Source: CALVGQ01 sp964368495
Lineage (GTDB): Bacteria > Bacillota_I > Bacilli_A > Erysipelotrichales > Erysipelotrichaceae
DNA: 55,194 nucleotides
Assembly: GCA_964368495.1 (NCBI GenBank)
Contig: CAYJAJ010000012.1
Location: 1-55,194, forward strand
Reading direction: 5' to 3'
Shown here one piece after another: positions 7,627 to 16,480 of the stretch (its first letter is position 1; every line of letters begins with the position of its first letter). The notes under the pieces were generated by a model. It ran no database searches and was not told the DNA's origin. It saw only the letters and a program-made list of their open reading frames with translations. The position numbers and the translations under genes were made by a program.

Positions 7627-8277
7627 ATGAAATATTCTGTAGTGATTGTTGCAGCTGGAAGTGGAACTCGAATGAATTTAGGATATAATAAAGTTTTTTA
7701 TCCAATTAATGATAACGAAACTGTTTTGTCTAAAACAGTAGCATGCTTTGATAAGCATAAAGAATGCAACGAAATAATTATTGTGACACAAAAAGAAAAT
7801 TTTGATTTGTGTAAAATCAAGACAAGAATACGATTAAAACGGTGTGTAGGTGGTGCTACCAGAAGTGAAAGCGTGATTAATGGATTAAATCTTGTTGAAG
7901 AAGATTATGTAATGATTCACGATGGGGCAAGACCATTTATAAACATTGAATTATTAGATAAGTTAGTTAAAACACTAGAAAATAATGATGCGTGCTTACT
8001 TGCTGTCCCTTGTAAAGATACGATTAAAGTTGTTAAAAAAAATGTTGTAAAAAGCACACCGGATAGGGCGACGCTTTATCATGCTCAAACTCCGCAAGCT
8101 TTTAAAACTGCTGTTTTAAAAAGAAGCTATGAAAAAATAAGGGACATCACTTTACTTACCGATGATGCTAGTTGTGTTGAGTTAGCCAATGAATGTGATG
8201 TGGTCATTGTAGAAGGAAGTTATTCAAATACTAAGATTACTACAATGGAAGATCTAGAGTTATTAAAAAATGAATGA
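7627..8277 (+). CDS. ispD: 2-C-methyl-D-erythritol 4-phosphate cytidylyltransferase
   Basis: Third step of the MEP isoprenoid pathway: joins CTP and MEP to CDP-methylerythritol. 216 residues with the nucleotidyltransferase fold. It shows VIVAAGSGTRM (CTP loop), GGATRSESVINGL, IHDGARPF, TPDRATLYHAQTPQAF and LTDDASCVE, all standard IspD blocks. ATG 7627 is five bases after AGGTGA; an upstream GTG at 7618 is less likely. It follows the clpC-like gene closely, so they probably share a transcript. ispF, usually its partner, lies 20 kb away at 28182. An inverted repeat follows the stop. Confidence 0.96.
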   Translation: MKYSVVIVAAGSGTRMNLGYNKVFYPINDNETVLSKTVACFDKHKECNEIIIVTQKENFDLCKIKTRIRLKRCVGGATRSESVINGLNLVEEDYVMIHDGARPFINIELLDKLVKTLENNDACLLAVPCKDTIKVVKKNVVKSTPDRATLYHAQTPQAFKTAVLKRSYEKIRDITLLTDDASCVELANECDVVIVEGSYSNTKITTMEDLELLKNE

Positions 8278-8284
8278 AAATTAA

Positions 8285-8320
8285 AGAAACCCACCATTTG
8301 TTTTAAAGTGGTGGGTTTCT
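8285..8320. terminator. Bidirectional terminator between ispD and the oxidoreductase gene
   Basis: AGAAACCCACCA and TGGTGGGTTTCT form a perfect 12-bp stem with a 12-base loop between two convergent genes. The T content on both sides is moderate. Confidence 0.8.
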
Positions 8321-8321
8321 G

Positions 8322-9260
8322 TTATTTCATTGCTTTTAATATTTCTAATGACATTTCTTCATTTAAATAGGGGCTTTCAATGTATCCTTGTTCAAGGCAT
8401 GAAGCAAAATGTTCAATTTCTCCAGTAAAGTCGCTGAGCATTTCAACTTCAATATGCTCAACCTTATCAGTAATAATAGTTGCTTTGTTTTCCTTCCAAA
8501 AATGAGGAACTTCGATGTATCCTTTAGTTCCATAAACAATTCCCATTCCTCTTAAAGGAAAATCTTGTAGCCAATCACATTTAATGTCAGCTGTAATATT
8601 ATTTTCATATTTTATTAATGATTGAAAATAGAATTCAACTTTGTAATCTTTATAAGTTCGCTTAATGCTTTGTGTTGTTGAAATTTTACTGTTTGCAAAA
8701 AAATGAGTAAAGCAAATTGGATAAACACCGATATCTAATGCACATCCACCATTTTTTTGAAATACCCAGTGTGTATCAGGATAGTTTTGTTTGCGAATAT
8801 CATAATTGTATTCTGCTTGTATGTGGTAAACATCACCAATTTTTCCACTATCAATTATTTCTTTTAACTTAATTAATAATGGAGAAAACAATGTTTTTTC
8901 AGCTTCCATCAATAAACATTGTTGCTTTCTAGCATAGGCAAATAACTCTTTTATTTCTTTTTCGGTTGCTACCATTGGTTTTTCACATATAACATGCTTA
9001 TGATGTTTTAAACAATTCATAATTTGTTCATAATGAACATGATTAGGAGTCGCTAAATAAATGACATCAACTTCTGGATCATTAAGACAATGTTCGTAAG
9101 AAGTATAAATTTTTTTAGCTTGGTATTTTTCCTTGTAGGACAATGCTTTGTTTTCATCACTACTTAGAAATCCGTATAATTCCATGTTTTTTGCATGCAT
9201 ACAACCGTTAGCAACTCGATGACTAATATAACCTAAACCACAAATAACCATTTTCTTCAT
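8322..9260 (-). CDS. Gfo/Idh/MocA family NAD(P)-dependent oxidoreductase
   Basis: Two-domain sugar or polyol dehydrogenase-type protein, 312 residues. The N-terminal Rossmann domain starts MKKMVICGLGYISHR (GxGxI/GxxGxI type). DVIYLATPNHVHYEQ and HVICEKPMVATEKEI follow, the latter with the EKP motif that is the family hallmark. The C-terminal half (GDVYHIQAEYNYD..., GGCALDIGVYPI) is the substrate and oligomerisation domain with the usual GGxxxDxGxY. The start is ATG 9260, seven bases after GGAGA; an in-frame TTG at 9275 is less likely. Its substrate cannot be told from sequence. It is monocistronic between two terminators. Confidence 0.9.
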   Translation of the reverse strand: MKKMVICGLGYISHRVANGCMHAKNMELYGFLSSDENKALSYKEKYQAKKIYTSYEHCLNDPEVDVIYLATPNHVHYEQIMNCLKHHKHVICEKPMVATEKEIKELFAYARKQQCLLMEAEKTLFSPLLIKLKEIIDSGKIGDVYHIQAEYNYDIRKQNYPDTHWVFQKNGGCALDIGVYPICFTHFFANSKISTTQSIKRTYKDYKVEFYFQSLIKYENNITADIKCDWLQDFPLRGMGIVYGTKGYIEVPHFWKENKATIITDKVEHIEVEMLSDFTGEIEHFASCLEQGYIESPYLNEEMSLEILKAMK

Positions 9261-9295
9261 ATGTTTATTCTCCAATTCTAATTTTATTATAACTC

Positions 9296-9326
9296 TAAAA
9301 AAAAGATGTTATCAAGTGATAACATC
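9296..9326 (-). terminator. Terminator of the cation antiporter gene
   Basis: GATGTTATCA and TGATAACATC form a perfect 10-bp stem with a 2-base loop (9305-9326). On the minus strand it is followed by a run of Ts (9297-9304). Confidence 0.85.
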
Positions 9327-9333
9327 AAAGTTT

Positions 9334-10272
9334 TTAAATAGTAATGAATAAATAACTTGCATAAGCAGCAATTAATACAAATCCTTGTACTTTTGTGCTT
9401 TTTTCTCTTATTAAAATAGGAATAAAACCTAAACATAATACAAATAAGCAAGCTGGTAAATCGATTGTTCTACTTAGTTCTGATACAGGCAAGTTTGTAC
9501 CTGATAACCATGAACATAGCGGTAATATCAATGATAAATCAATAATGTTGGCTCCAACTATGTTACCAATAGATAAATTAGTTTGTTTTTTACGGATTGC
9601 TGTAATCGTCGTAACTAACTCAGGTAATGATGTACCAATTGCTACAAGAGTAACAGCAATGATTCTTTCAGGGATACCTAAATAATTTGCAATATCTGTA
9701 GCTCCACTTATTAAAAATTGAGAACCAATAACAATCGCTGTGATTCCGATAACAAAGATAGTGATGTTTGAAATTGTATCCTTTTTTGTAACAACAATTG
9801 TTTCTGTTTCTTCTTTTGATTTAGAAGCACTATAAACATTGTAAATCATAAAAATTATAAATAATGCAATTAGTGAAATGCTAGCCCAAGTAGCTAAACT
9901 ACCAGAAGTTGATCCAAAAACAAGTAATGCAGCAGATAAAATTAAAATTGTGCACTGAACGATGTATTCTTTGCGTTTGATTACAACTTTCATAAAAATT
10001 AATGCAAGCGCCATAATCAATGAAGTATTTGCGGTTACTGAGCCTACAGCATTACCAATTGCAATATCAGCATTACCATCTAAAGCTGCAATTAATGATA
10101 CAGTAATTTCAGGCAATGTAGTAGCAACACTTACAATTGTTGCTCCAACAATGAAAGTTGGAATCTTTGCTGCTTTTGCAATCCAACTTGCAGCGTCAAC
10201 AAACATGTCCCCACCTTTAATTACTAAAACAACACCAATAATGAAATACAAAAGCGAAATTGTTATATCCAT
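9334..10272 (-). CDS. Calcium/sodium antiporter, CaCA family (YrbG-like)
   Basis: Membrane antiporter exchanging Ca2+ (or another cation) for Na+ or H+. 312 residues in two inverted repeats of five helices. Each has an alpha motif: SVATTLPEITVSLIA followed by GNADIAIGNAVGSVTANTSL (about residues 48-88), and AIGTSLPELVTTITA followed by NLSIGNIVGANIIDLSL (about 213-252). The acidic residues of TLPE and SLPE are the ion ligands known in this family. A cytoplasmic linker rich in K/E (SKSKEETETIVVTKKD) separates the halves. TTGGAGG is present upstream of the ATG at 10272. It has its own terminator. Confidence 0.93.
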   Translation of the reverse strand: MDITISLLYFIIGVVLVIKGGDMFVDAASWIAKAAKIPTFIVGATIVSVATTLPEITVSLIAALDGNADIAIGNAVGSVTANTSLIMALALIFMKVVIKRKEYIVQCTILILSAALLVFGSTSGSLATWASISLIALFIIFMIYNVYSASKSKEETETIVVTKKDTISNITIFVIGITAIVIGSQFLISGATDIANYLGIPERIIAVTLVAIGTSLPELVTTITAIRKKQTNLSIGNIVGANIIDLSLILPLCSWLSGTNLPVSELSRTIDLPACLFVLCLGFIPILIREKSTKVQGFVLIAAYASYLFITI

Positions 10273-10508
10273 AAAAGTCCTCCAATATATAAATATGCTT
10301 TTTTATAAGAAAATAAAAGTAGTTTTGCATAATAATTCAATATAGTTTATTTGAAAAAATAATCCATTTAAATTGCTTACTAACATACTAGTACCTTGTA
10401 ACTTTTATCATACTTACATAGGTTTGTCAATTTAATATTATTATTCTCAGCTATGTTTGAAATATTAAATATGTTACAATTGTGAATAAATAAAAAAGGG
10501 GTAGTAAA

Positions 10509-11390
10509 ATGGTTTATCTAATGATAATTGCAGTTATGATTATTTGGGGAAGCATTAGCTTGTTTGTTAAGGGAATTCCACTTGAAAGTAGTCAAATAGT
10601 GATGTTTCGAACATTGCTAGGAAGTATAACCTTAGTGTTTTTTTCGTTGGGATTAAAAAGAAAAATTAATTATTATGAATTAAAGAAGCAACTAGGATAT
10701 TTTGTTGTTAGTGGGGTTAGTATGGCAGTGAACTGGATGCTGCTGTTTGAAGCGTATAATTATACAAGTGTTAGTGTAGCGACTTTAACATACTATTGTG
10801 CGCCAGCAATTATTATATTGTTATCCCCTGTTGTATTAAAAGAGAAATTGACTTATCAAAAATTAATTTCAATTATAGGGGCAATGGTAGGAATGATATT
10901 GATAAGTGGAAATTATACAATTACTACAACGGATATACATGGAATACTTTTAGCCTTTTTATCAGCGATTTTTTATGCAATAGTGGTTTTAAGTAATAAG
11001 AAAATAAATAATTTTTCAGGATTTGATATTGCGCTAATAGAATTAGTTATTGCTGCGATTATCATAACGCCGAATGTATTATTAACAACTGATCTATCCT
11101 TCATAAATTTTTCAATGACTAACACCATGAATCTAATTATCATTGGAATTATTCACACAGGACTCGCCTTTGCATTGTATTTTAGTGCAATGACAAAAAT
11201 GTCAGCACAAACTGTAGCGATATTAGGATTTGTAGATCCGGTTGCAGCACTTGTATTATCATTTTTGGTGCTGAACGAAAAAATGATTCCTATTCAGATA
11301 TTCGGCGCAGTAATAATGATAGGGAGTGCCATATTTGCAGAAACAGTTCAATCTAAAAATAAAAAAGAGTCAGTGAACCAAATTCAATAA
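10509..11390 (+). CDS. EamA/DMT superfamily transporter (10 TM)
   Basis: Drug/metabolite-type permease of 293 residues with ten hydrophobic segments in two EamA repeats. WGSISLFVKGIP at the start and YYCAPAIIILLSPVVLKEKLT and FVDPVAALVLSFLVLNEKM at the ends of repeats 1 and 2 are typical of EamA proteins (the P-x-x-x-L-x-x-x...-L-x-E-x-x pattern). The C-terminus is basic (KNKKESVNQIQ). AAGGGG precedes the ATG at 10509. Substrates of this family range from amino acids to nucleosides, and nothing nearby points to one. Confidence 0.9.
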   Translation: MVYLMIIAVMIIWGSISLFVKGIPLESSQIVMFRTLLGSITLVFFSLGLKRKINYYELKKQLGYFVVSGVSMAVNWMLLFEAYNYTSVSVATLTYYCAPAIIILLSPVVLKEKLTYQKLISIIGAMVGMILISGNYTITTTDIHGILLAFLSAIFYAIVVLSNKKINNFSGFDIALIELVIAAIIITPNVLLTTDLSFINFSMTNTMNLIIIGIIHTGLAFALYFSAMTKMSAQTVAILGFVDPVAALVLSFLVLNEKMIPIQIFGAVIMIGSAIFAETVQSKNKKESVNQIQ

Positions 11391-11400
11391 ATTAGGTTCA
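11374..11400. terminator. Hairpin between convergent EamA and PTS IIA genes
   Basis: TGAACC pairs with GGTTCA, with AATT/AATT below it across one mismatch, around a 5-base loop. There is a T run only on the minus side, seven bases away, so it is a weak terminator candidate. Confidence 0.4.
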
Positions 11401-11865
11401 TTACAACTCTTGTTCTAAAGATAATGCAATTGATTCACAGCTAGTTAAATGCTTATTAATGTGTGCGAATACTTTACTATAATTATTTTGATTTTGTATC
11501 AACATTAATACAGTAGGGTCAATGCGTTTTGCAAAAATTGTATCAATGTCAAAATAGATTAAATCTTCATTTTCTTTTACATGCTGTCCTTCTTTTACGA
11601 CAGTGTTAAAGTGTTCACCATTTAGCCCTTCGGTACCTAATCCAATGTGAATTAGCATTTCAACACCTGTATCTGATACTAAAGTAATGGCATTTTTAGT
11701 ATCCGGTATTTTTTTTATTAATGCATCAAAAGGAGCTTTAATAATTCCATCATCAGGAATGATGGCAACCCCATCACCTTTTAATTTTTGTGAAAATTCA
11801 GCATCATTGACTGTTTCTAAACGCACACTCATTCCGTCTACAACACTTTTTATATGTATACTCAT
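11401..11865 (-). CDS. crr: PTS glucose-type IIA protein, stand-alone, one active-site His missing
   Basis: 154-residue EIIA-Glc fold. In this family HPr phosphorylates a histidine (H90 in E. coli Crr) that passes phosphate to a IIB domain; a second histidine (H75) assists transfer. Here GVEMLIHIGLGTEGLNGEHF holds the phosphoacceptor His, but the H75 position reads TKNAITL, with Asn (codon AAT) in place of His. In E. coli an H75 change still allows phosphorylation by HPr but impairs transfer onward, so this protein may be regulatory or an atypical donor. No IIB or IIC gene is adjacent. The fold assignment is firm; the functional meaning of Asn is inference. Confidence 0.9.
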   Translation of the reverse strand: MSIHIKSVVDGMSVRLETVNDAEFSQKLKGDGVAIIPDDGIIKAPFDALIKKIPDTKNAITLVSDTGVEMLIHIGLGTEGLNGEHFNTVVKEGQHVKENEDLIYFDIDTIFAKRIDPTVLMLIQNQNNYSKVFAHINKHLTSCESIALSLEQEL

Positions 11866-11985
11866 ATGTTTACCTCTTTTTCATCTACATTTTAAAAATG
11901 GCATTCATTTTTGTCAATAAAAAAATTGAACGATTGATTAGGATTTTTATTTTTTTGGAGAATATATAAAGAGAAGGGAGAAATT

Positions 11986-13140
11986 ATGAAATGTCCGCGT
12001 TGTTTAAATGAGGATGTGCGTTTGTTTGCAAGTGGAAGCAAAGGAATGTATTGTCGAGCCTGTGTAGGATTTAAAAGACAGTTATTGATGGAAGAATTGG
12101 AGCCTGTCGAAAAAGAAATTTTAATGAAAGATGTTTATTTACAACTACCATTTAAACTTACAAATCAGCAAATAGAAATAGGAAATAGACTTAGCGAAAG
12201 CACAAAAAATCACAATGTACTACTTTATGCAGTATGTGGTGCAGGCAAAACTGAAATGATGTTGCAGTGCATAAAACGATGTTTAAAAGAGAATAAAAAA
12301 ATAGCATTAGCCATACCTCGTCGACAAGTAGTACTAGAACTACAAGAAAGATTATCAGTGTATTTTCCATTAAATAAAGTCATAGCAATATGCCAAGGTT
12401 ATACAAATGATCTTGAAGGTGATTTGATAATTTGTACTACTCACCAATTGTATCGGTTTCATAAAAAATTTGATTTGCTTATCTTAGACGAACCAGATGC
12501 TTTTCCTTACAAAGGCAATAAAGTGCTTCAAGGTATTGCAAAAACAAGTTGCAAAGGAACAATAGTTTATTCAACTGCAACACCGGATAAAGATTTAGAA
12601 AGTCAAGTTGTAAATAAAGAACTTATTGAGTTATCTTTGTATCAACGACCCCATGGCTATCCATTGATTGTGCCAAAGTGTGTGGTTTTGCCAAAATCAT
12701 TATGCTTTTTAAGACTTCTTTCTATTTTAAGAAATAAAGAAAAGTCATTTAGGCAAGTGATGATTTTTTGTGCAACAATTAAACAAGCCAAAAGAATATA
12801 CAGGATGCTTGCTTTAGTTTATAAAGTAGGATTATGCACATCAAAAACAATAAATAAAGATGAGGTAATAGAATCATTTAGACAAAAAAATTTTCAACAC
12901 ATTGTATGCACAACAATTCTTGAAAGAGGCGTCACATTTAAGAGCGTGGATGTAGTTGTATTTAATTGTGATCATATCGTTTTTGATGAAGCGTCTTTAG
13001 TGCAAATTGCTGGAAGAGTGGGTAGAAAAGCGGAGGATCCTTATGGAGAATGTATTTTCTTGGCTACAAGTCAAAATGAAAATGTCAATGCTTGTGTTAA
13101 GAGAATACAAGATGCAAATCAAATTGTGTTTGATGTGTAA
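11986..13140 (+). CDS. comFA: ComFA-like late-competence DEAD-box helicase/translocase
   Basis: In naturally competent Bacillota, ComFA is an ATPase driving single-stranded DNA import. 384 residues. The N-terminal zinc finger is CPRC...YCRAC (residues about 3-26). Walker A is AVCGAGKTE, the DEAD-type box is LLILDEPDAFPY (the DExDAF typical of ComFA), motif III is YSTATP, and the C-terminal helicase half has TTILERGVTF and QIAGRVGRKAEDPYGE. It is shorter than B. subtilis ComFA (about 460). It overlaps comFC downstream. GAAGGGAGAA precedes the ATG. Confidence 0.93.
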   Translation: MKCPRCLNEDVRLFASGSKGMYCRACVGFKRQLLMEELEPVEKEILMKDVYLQLPFKLTNQQIEIGNRLSESTKNHNVLLYAVCGAGKTEMMLQCIKRCLKENKKIALAIPRRQVVLELQERLSVYFPLNKVIAICQGYTNDLEGDLIICTTHQLYRFHKKFDLLILDEPDAFPYKGNKVLQGIAKTSCKGTIVYSTATPDKDLESQVVNKELIELSLYQRPHGYPLIVPKCVVLPKSLCFLRLLSILRNKEKSFRQVMIFCATIKQAKRIYRMLALVYKVGLCTSKTINKDEVIESFRQKNFQHIVCTTILERGVTFKSVDVVVFNCDHIVFDEASLVQIAGRVGRKAEDPYGECIFLATSQNENVNACVKRIQDANQIVFDV

Positions 13141-13792
13141 TGAAGAAAAAAATAAAAATCAAAGCTTACTAAAAGATGTATTTTCAAATGATCCAATTTG
13201 TACTAAATGCCGAAATAAATTTAAGGTTATTGAAAAAAACATACAAGTGAGCTGTTTAAAAACATATTGTTTAATGCTTTATGATGAGTCATTTCAAGAA
13301 GCAATCATACAGTATAAGGAATGTTATGATGAAGTGCTGAGTGAAATATTTTTGTATCCATATCAAATGAAATTAAAAAAAAAGTACAAAAAAGCTATAT
13401 TTATTCCTGCTCCATCTTCAAAAGAAAAAATTGAAGAGAGAGGATTTAAGCACATTGAAAAAATTTTCAAATGTTTAAACATTGAAATTGTAGATTGTTT
13501 TAGTAAATCAACTTCAGTGAAACAAGCACATAGAAATAAAAATCAACGTAAAACAATTAGCGAGGACATTGAATTAATAAAAATTCCACCCTTTAATAAA
13601 CGTGTTGTATTAATTGATGATGTTTGCACAACAGGAAATACATTGTTGGCAATGCAAAGATTATTGCATGAACAAGGAATAAAGTGTGAAGCCTGTGTTT
13701 TGGCAGTGCATCCTTTATTGATAAAAAGTGAAAATAATCGATTTTTCGACAAATTTCTACATCACAAAAAGAATATACTGAACAAGAAGTGA
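13112..13792 (+). CDS. comFC: ComFC/GntX-family phosphoribosyltransferase-like protein
   Basis: Competence-associated protein that works with ComFA in DNA uptake. About 226 residues. The N-terminal zinc-finger cysteines CLMC...CTKC are followed by a phosphoribosyltransferase domain with PRPP motif RVVLIDDVCTTGNTL and the ERGFKH and KQAHRNKNQR stretches common in the family. The start is uncertain: ATG 13112 overlaps comFA by 29 bp and has AAGAG about eight bases upstream; ATG 13088 is an alternative. The overlap indicates translational coupling. ComFB, present in B. subtilis, is missing between them, as in many Bacillota. Confidence 0.9.
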   Translation: MQIKLCLMCNEEKNKNQSLLKDVFSNDPICTKCRNKFKVIEKNIQVSCLKTYCLMLYDESFQEAIIQYKECYDEVLSEIFLYPYQMKLKKKYKKAIFIPAPSSKEKIEERGFKHIEKIFKCLNIEIVDCFSKSTSVKQAHRNKNQRKTISEDIELIKIPPFNKRVVLIDDVCTTGNTLLAMQRLLHEQGIKCEACVLAVHPLLIKSENNRFFDKFLHHKKNILNKK

Positions 13793-13806
13793 AAGGAGGA
13801 TCTGCT

Positions 13807-14004
13807 GTGCAAGGAAAAGTGAAATGGTTTAATGCAGAAAAAGGTTTTGGATTTATTTCTCAAGATGATGGCAAAGATGTATTTGTTCATTACTCTCATA
13901 TTAGTCAAGAAGGATACAAATCTCTTGATGAGGGACAAGCCGTAGAATTTGACGTAGTTGAAGATGCGAAGGGTTTACAAGCTCGTCGTGTTGTCAAGTT
14001 ATAG
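13807..14004 (+). CDS. csp: Cold-shock protein (CspA/CspB family)
   Basis: Single-stranded nucleic-acid-binding RNA chaperone, 65 residues, the normal size. It has KVKWFNAEKGFGFI (RNP1 KGFGFI) and DVFVHYSHI (RNP2 VFVHYS), ending QARRVVKL. The start is GTG 13807, seven bases after AAGGAGG; an in-frame GTG at 13789 would encode the ribosome binding site itself. It follows comFC by 14 bp and ends the operon at a strong terminator. Confidence 0.95.
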   Translation: MQGKVKWFNAEKGFGFISQDDGKDVFVHYSHISQEGYKSLDEGQAVEFDVVEDAKGLQARRVVKL

Positions 14005-14024
14005 AATATCTATGCAAATACCGC

Positions 14025-14051
14025 CAGAGCTCTAATTAGAGCTCTGTTTTT
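14025..14051 (+). terminator. Terminator after csp
   Basis: CAGAGCTCTAATTAGAGCTCTG (14025-14046) is a perfect inverted repeat followed by TTTTT. It closes comFA-comFC-csp. Confidence 0.93.
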
Positions 14052-14103
14052 AATAAAAGTTAAACCGATTTTAGTAATTACACATAATTTGAACATAAAA
14101 TCA

Positions 14104-14112
14104 TGATATAAT
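14104..14112 (+). promoter_or_regulatory. Extended -10 promoter of secA
   Basis: TGATATAAT is an extended -10 (TGn-TATAAT) 23 bases before the secA start, after the csp terminator. No good -35 is spaced at 17. Confidence 0.55.
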
Positions 14113-14134
14113 ATTTGGGTTATTGGAGGACTTT

Positions 14135-16480
14135 ATGGCTAATATATTAAATAAATTATTCAATGTAGATAAAAAAAGAATGAATGAACTTGAAAAACTT
14201 GCTAAACCGATAGAAAAGTATGCAGAAGTGATGAGTCAATTAAGCGACGATGAACTGCGTGAGAAAACAACAGAATTTAAAAATCGTTTAGCGAATAATG
14301 AAACACTAGATGATTTATTACCTGAGGCATTTGCGACTGTACGTGAAGCTGCAAAAAGAGTTATCAATGAATATCCATATTTTGTGCAACTTCTAGGTGG
14401 AGTAGCCTTGCATGGTGGTGATATTGCTGAGATGAAAACAGGAGAAGGGAAAACATTAACTTCTGTTTTGCCTGTGTATTTAAATGCGTTGTCAGGAAAA
14501 GGTGTACATGTTATTACTGTTAATGAATATCTTGCGGAACGTGATTCAAAATGGATGGGGAAAATTCATAAGTTTTTAGGCTTAACTGTAGGTCTAAATT
14601 TAAGACAGTTATCTCCAGCACAAAAAAGGGAAGCATATAACTGTGATATCACTTACACAACTAATGCAGAGGCAGGGTTTGACTATTTGCGTGACAACAT
14701 GGTAACACGTATTGAAGATCGTGTTTTAAGAGAGTTAAATTTTGCTTTAGTGGATGAAGTTGATAGTATTTTAATTGATGAATCACGTACACCACTTATT
14801 ATTTCAGGGGGTCAAAAACAAACTGCAAATTTATACATTCAAGCAGACCGCTTTGTTAAATCGCTTAAAAATGATGAGGATTACACGATTGATGTCAAAG
14901 GAAAATCTGTTCACTTAACTGAAGACGGAGTTTTTAAAGCTGAAAAATCATTTAAAATTAAGAACTTATATGAACTGGATCATACACAGTTAGTTCATCA
15001 TATTACTCAAGCGTTAAAGGCTAATTTTATTATGCAAAAAGATACTGAATATGTTGTTGATGATAACCAAATTGTTATTGTAGATCAATTTACTGGACGT
15101 CTAATGAAGGGACGTGCATATTCTGATGGGCTTCATCACGCGATTGAGGCAAAAGAAGGGGTGCAAATTAAACAGGAAACTTCAACTTTAGCTACAATAA
15201 CATATCAAAATTTCTTCCGCTTATATAATAAATTAGCAGGGATGACAGGTACTGCAAAAACAGAAGAAGAAGAGTTTGTAAGCATTTATAATATGCGTGT
15301 AATGGAAATACCGACAAATAGACCAATCGCTCGTATGGATTATCCAGACGCGATATATGGGTCTAAAAAGGCAAAATATGAAGCTTTAATTGAGGAAGTT
15401 ATTGAATGTCACGAAAAAGGACAGCCAGTACTAGTAGGTACTATTGCGGTCGAAACTTCGGAATTGATTTCAGATATGCTTAAAAAACGTAAAATTCGTC
15501 ATGAGGTATTAAATGCGAAAAATCATTCGCGTGAGGCAGAAATCATTAAAAATGCTGGTCGAGTTAAGGCTGTTACAATTGCCACAAATATGGCTGGTCG
15601 TGGGACGGACATCAAGTTACAAGAAGGGGTTCGTGAATTAGGAGGACTTGCAGTACTTGGGTCTGAACGTCATGAATCACGCCGTATTGATAATCAGTTG
15701 CGTGGTCGTGCAGGGCGCCAAGGAGATCCAGGTTATTCACGTTTTTATGTTTCTGTCAAAGATGAATTAATGGTTCGATTTGGATCTGAGCGTATGGAAG
15801 GAATCTTCTCGCAAATGGGGGATCGACCACTAGAATCACGAGTAGTTTCTAAATCGATTGGTAGCGCTCAAAAACGTGTAGAAGGACATAATTTTGATAT
15901 ACGTAAAACATTACTTCAATATGATGATGTTTTAAGACAACAACGTGAAATTATTTATGAACAACGTAATTATGTATTAGAAAACGATGATGTTCATAGC
16001 ATTGTAAAAGACATGTTTAACCGAGTTGTTTCAAAAACAGTTATGAATTATGTGGATAATTCTAATAAAGAAGCTAGTTTAGATGTTGATGGATGCTTAG
16101 AAGCACTAACTAAAATCGGGTTTGCTGGTATCGTAAAAAAAGAAGATTTAATTCAGAAGTCTGTTGCTGAGGTTGATGAAATATGCACAGAAGCTGCATG
16201 GCAAGCTTACAGCAATAAAATTGAACAATTCAAATCACAAATTTTAGCTTTTGAAAAAACAATTGTATTAAAGACAATGGATAGAATTTGGATTAATCAT
16301 ATTGATACTATGGATAAACTTCGTACTGGTATTCATTTACGTTCTTATGCACAAGGAAACCCACTTCAGGCGTATATTAGTGAAGGGTTCGAATTATTTG
16401 AAGATATGATGGCAAGAATCTCACAAGATATTGTGTTACTTTGTTTGAATCTTAAAATAGTTGTGAAGGAGAAAAAATAA
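14135..16480 (+). CDS. secA: Preprotein translocase ATPase SecA
   Basis: Motor that pushes preproteins through SecYEG at the membrane. 781 residues from ATG 14135, eight bases or less after GGAGG at 14125. Visible are EMKTGEGKTLTSVLPVYLNAL (Walker A), ALVDEVDSILIDESRTPLIISG (Walker B/DEAD), MTGTAKTEEEEF, ATNMAGRGTDIKL and QLRGRAGRQGDPGYSRFYVS. It stops soon after the helical scaffold/IRA1 region at IVVKEKK, so it lacks the C-terminal linker and the Cys-rich zinc tail of B. subtilis SecA (841 aa). prfB begins at the very next base. Confidence 0.97.
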   Translation: MANILNKLFNVDKKRMNELEKLAKPIEKYAEVMSQLSDDELREKTTEFKNRLANNETLDDLLPEAFATVREAAKRVINEYPYFVQLLGGVALHGGDIAEMKTGEGKTLTSVLPVYLNALSGKGVHVITVNEYLAERDSKWMGKIHKFLGLTVGLNLRQLSPAQKREAYNCDITYTTNAEAGFDYLRDNMVTRIEDRVLRELNFALVDEVDSILIDESRTPLIISGGQKQTANLYIQADRFVKSLKNDEDYTIDVKGKSVHLTEDGVFKAEKSFKIKNLYELDHTQLVHHITQALKANFIMQKDTEYVVDDNQIVIVDQFTGRLMKGRAYSDGLHHAIEAKEGVQIKQETSTLATITYQNFFRLYNKLAGMTGTAKTEEEEFVSIYNMRVMEIPTNRPIARMDYPDAIYGSKKAKYEALIEEVIECHEKGQPVLVGTIAVETSELISDMLKKRKIRHEVLNAKNHSREAEIIKNAGRVKAVTIATNMAGRGTDIKLQEGVRELGGLAVLGSERHESRRIDNQLRGRAGRQGDPGYSRFYVSVKDELMVRFGSERMEGIFSQMGDRPLESRVVSKSIGSAQKRVEGHNFDIRKTLLQYDDVLRQQREIIYEQRNYVLENDDVHSIVKDMFNRVVSKTVMNYVDNSNKEASLDVDGCLEALTKIGFAGIVKKEDLIQKSVAEVDEICTEAAWQAYSNKIEQFKSQILAFEKTIVLKTMDRIWINHIDTMDKLRTGIHLRSYAQGNPLQAYISEGFELFEDMMARISQDIVLLCLNLKIVVKEKK

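Noticed and set aside
10273..10508. Possible cation riboswitch between the CaCA and EamA genes
   Set aside because: I could not find conserved yybP-ykoY or Mg-type blocks; only AT-rich promoter-like sequence is visible.
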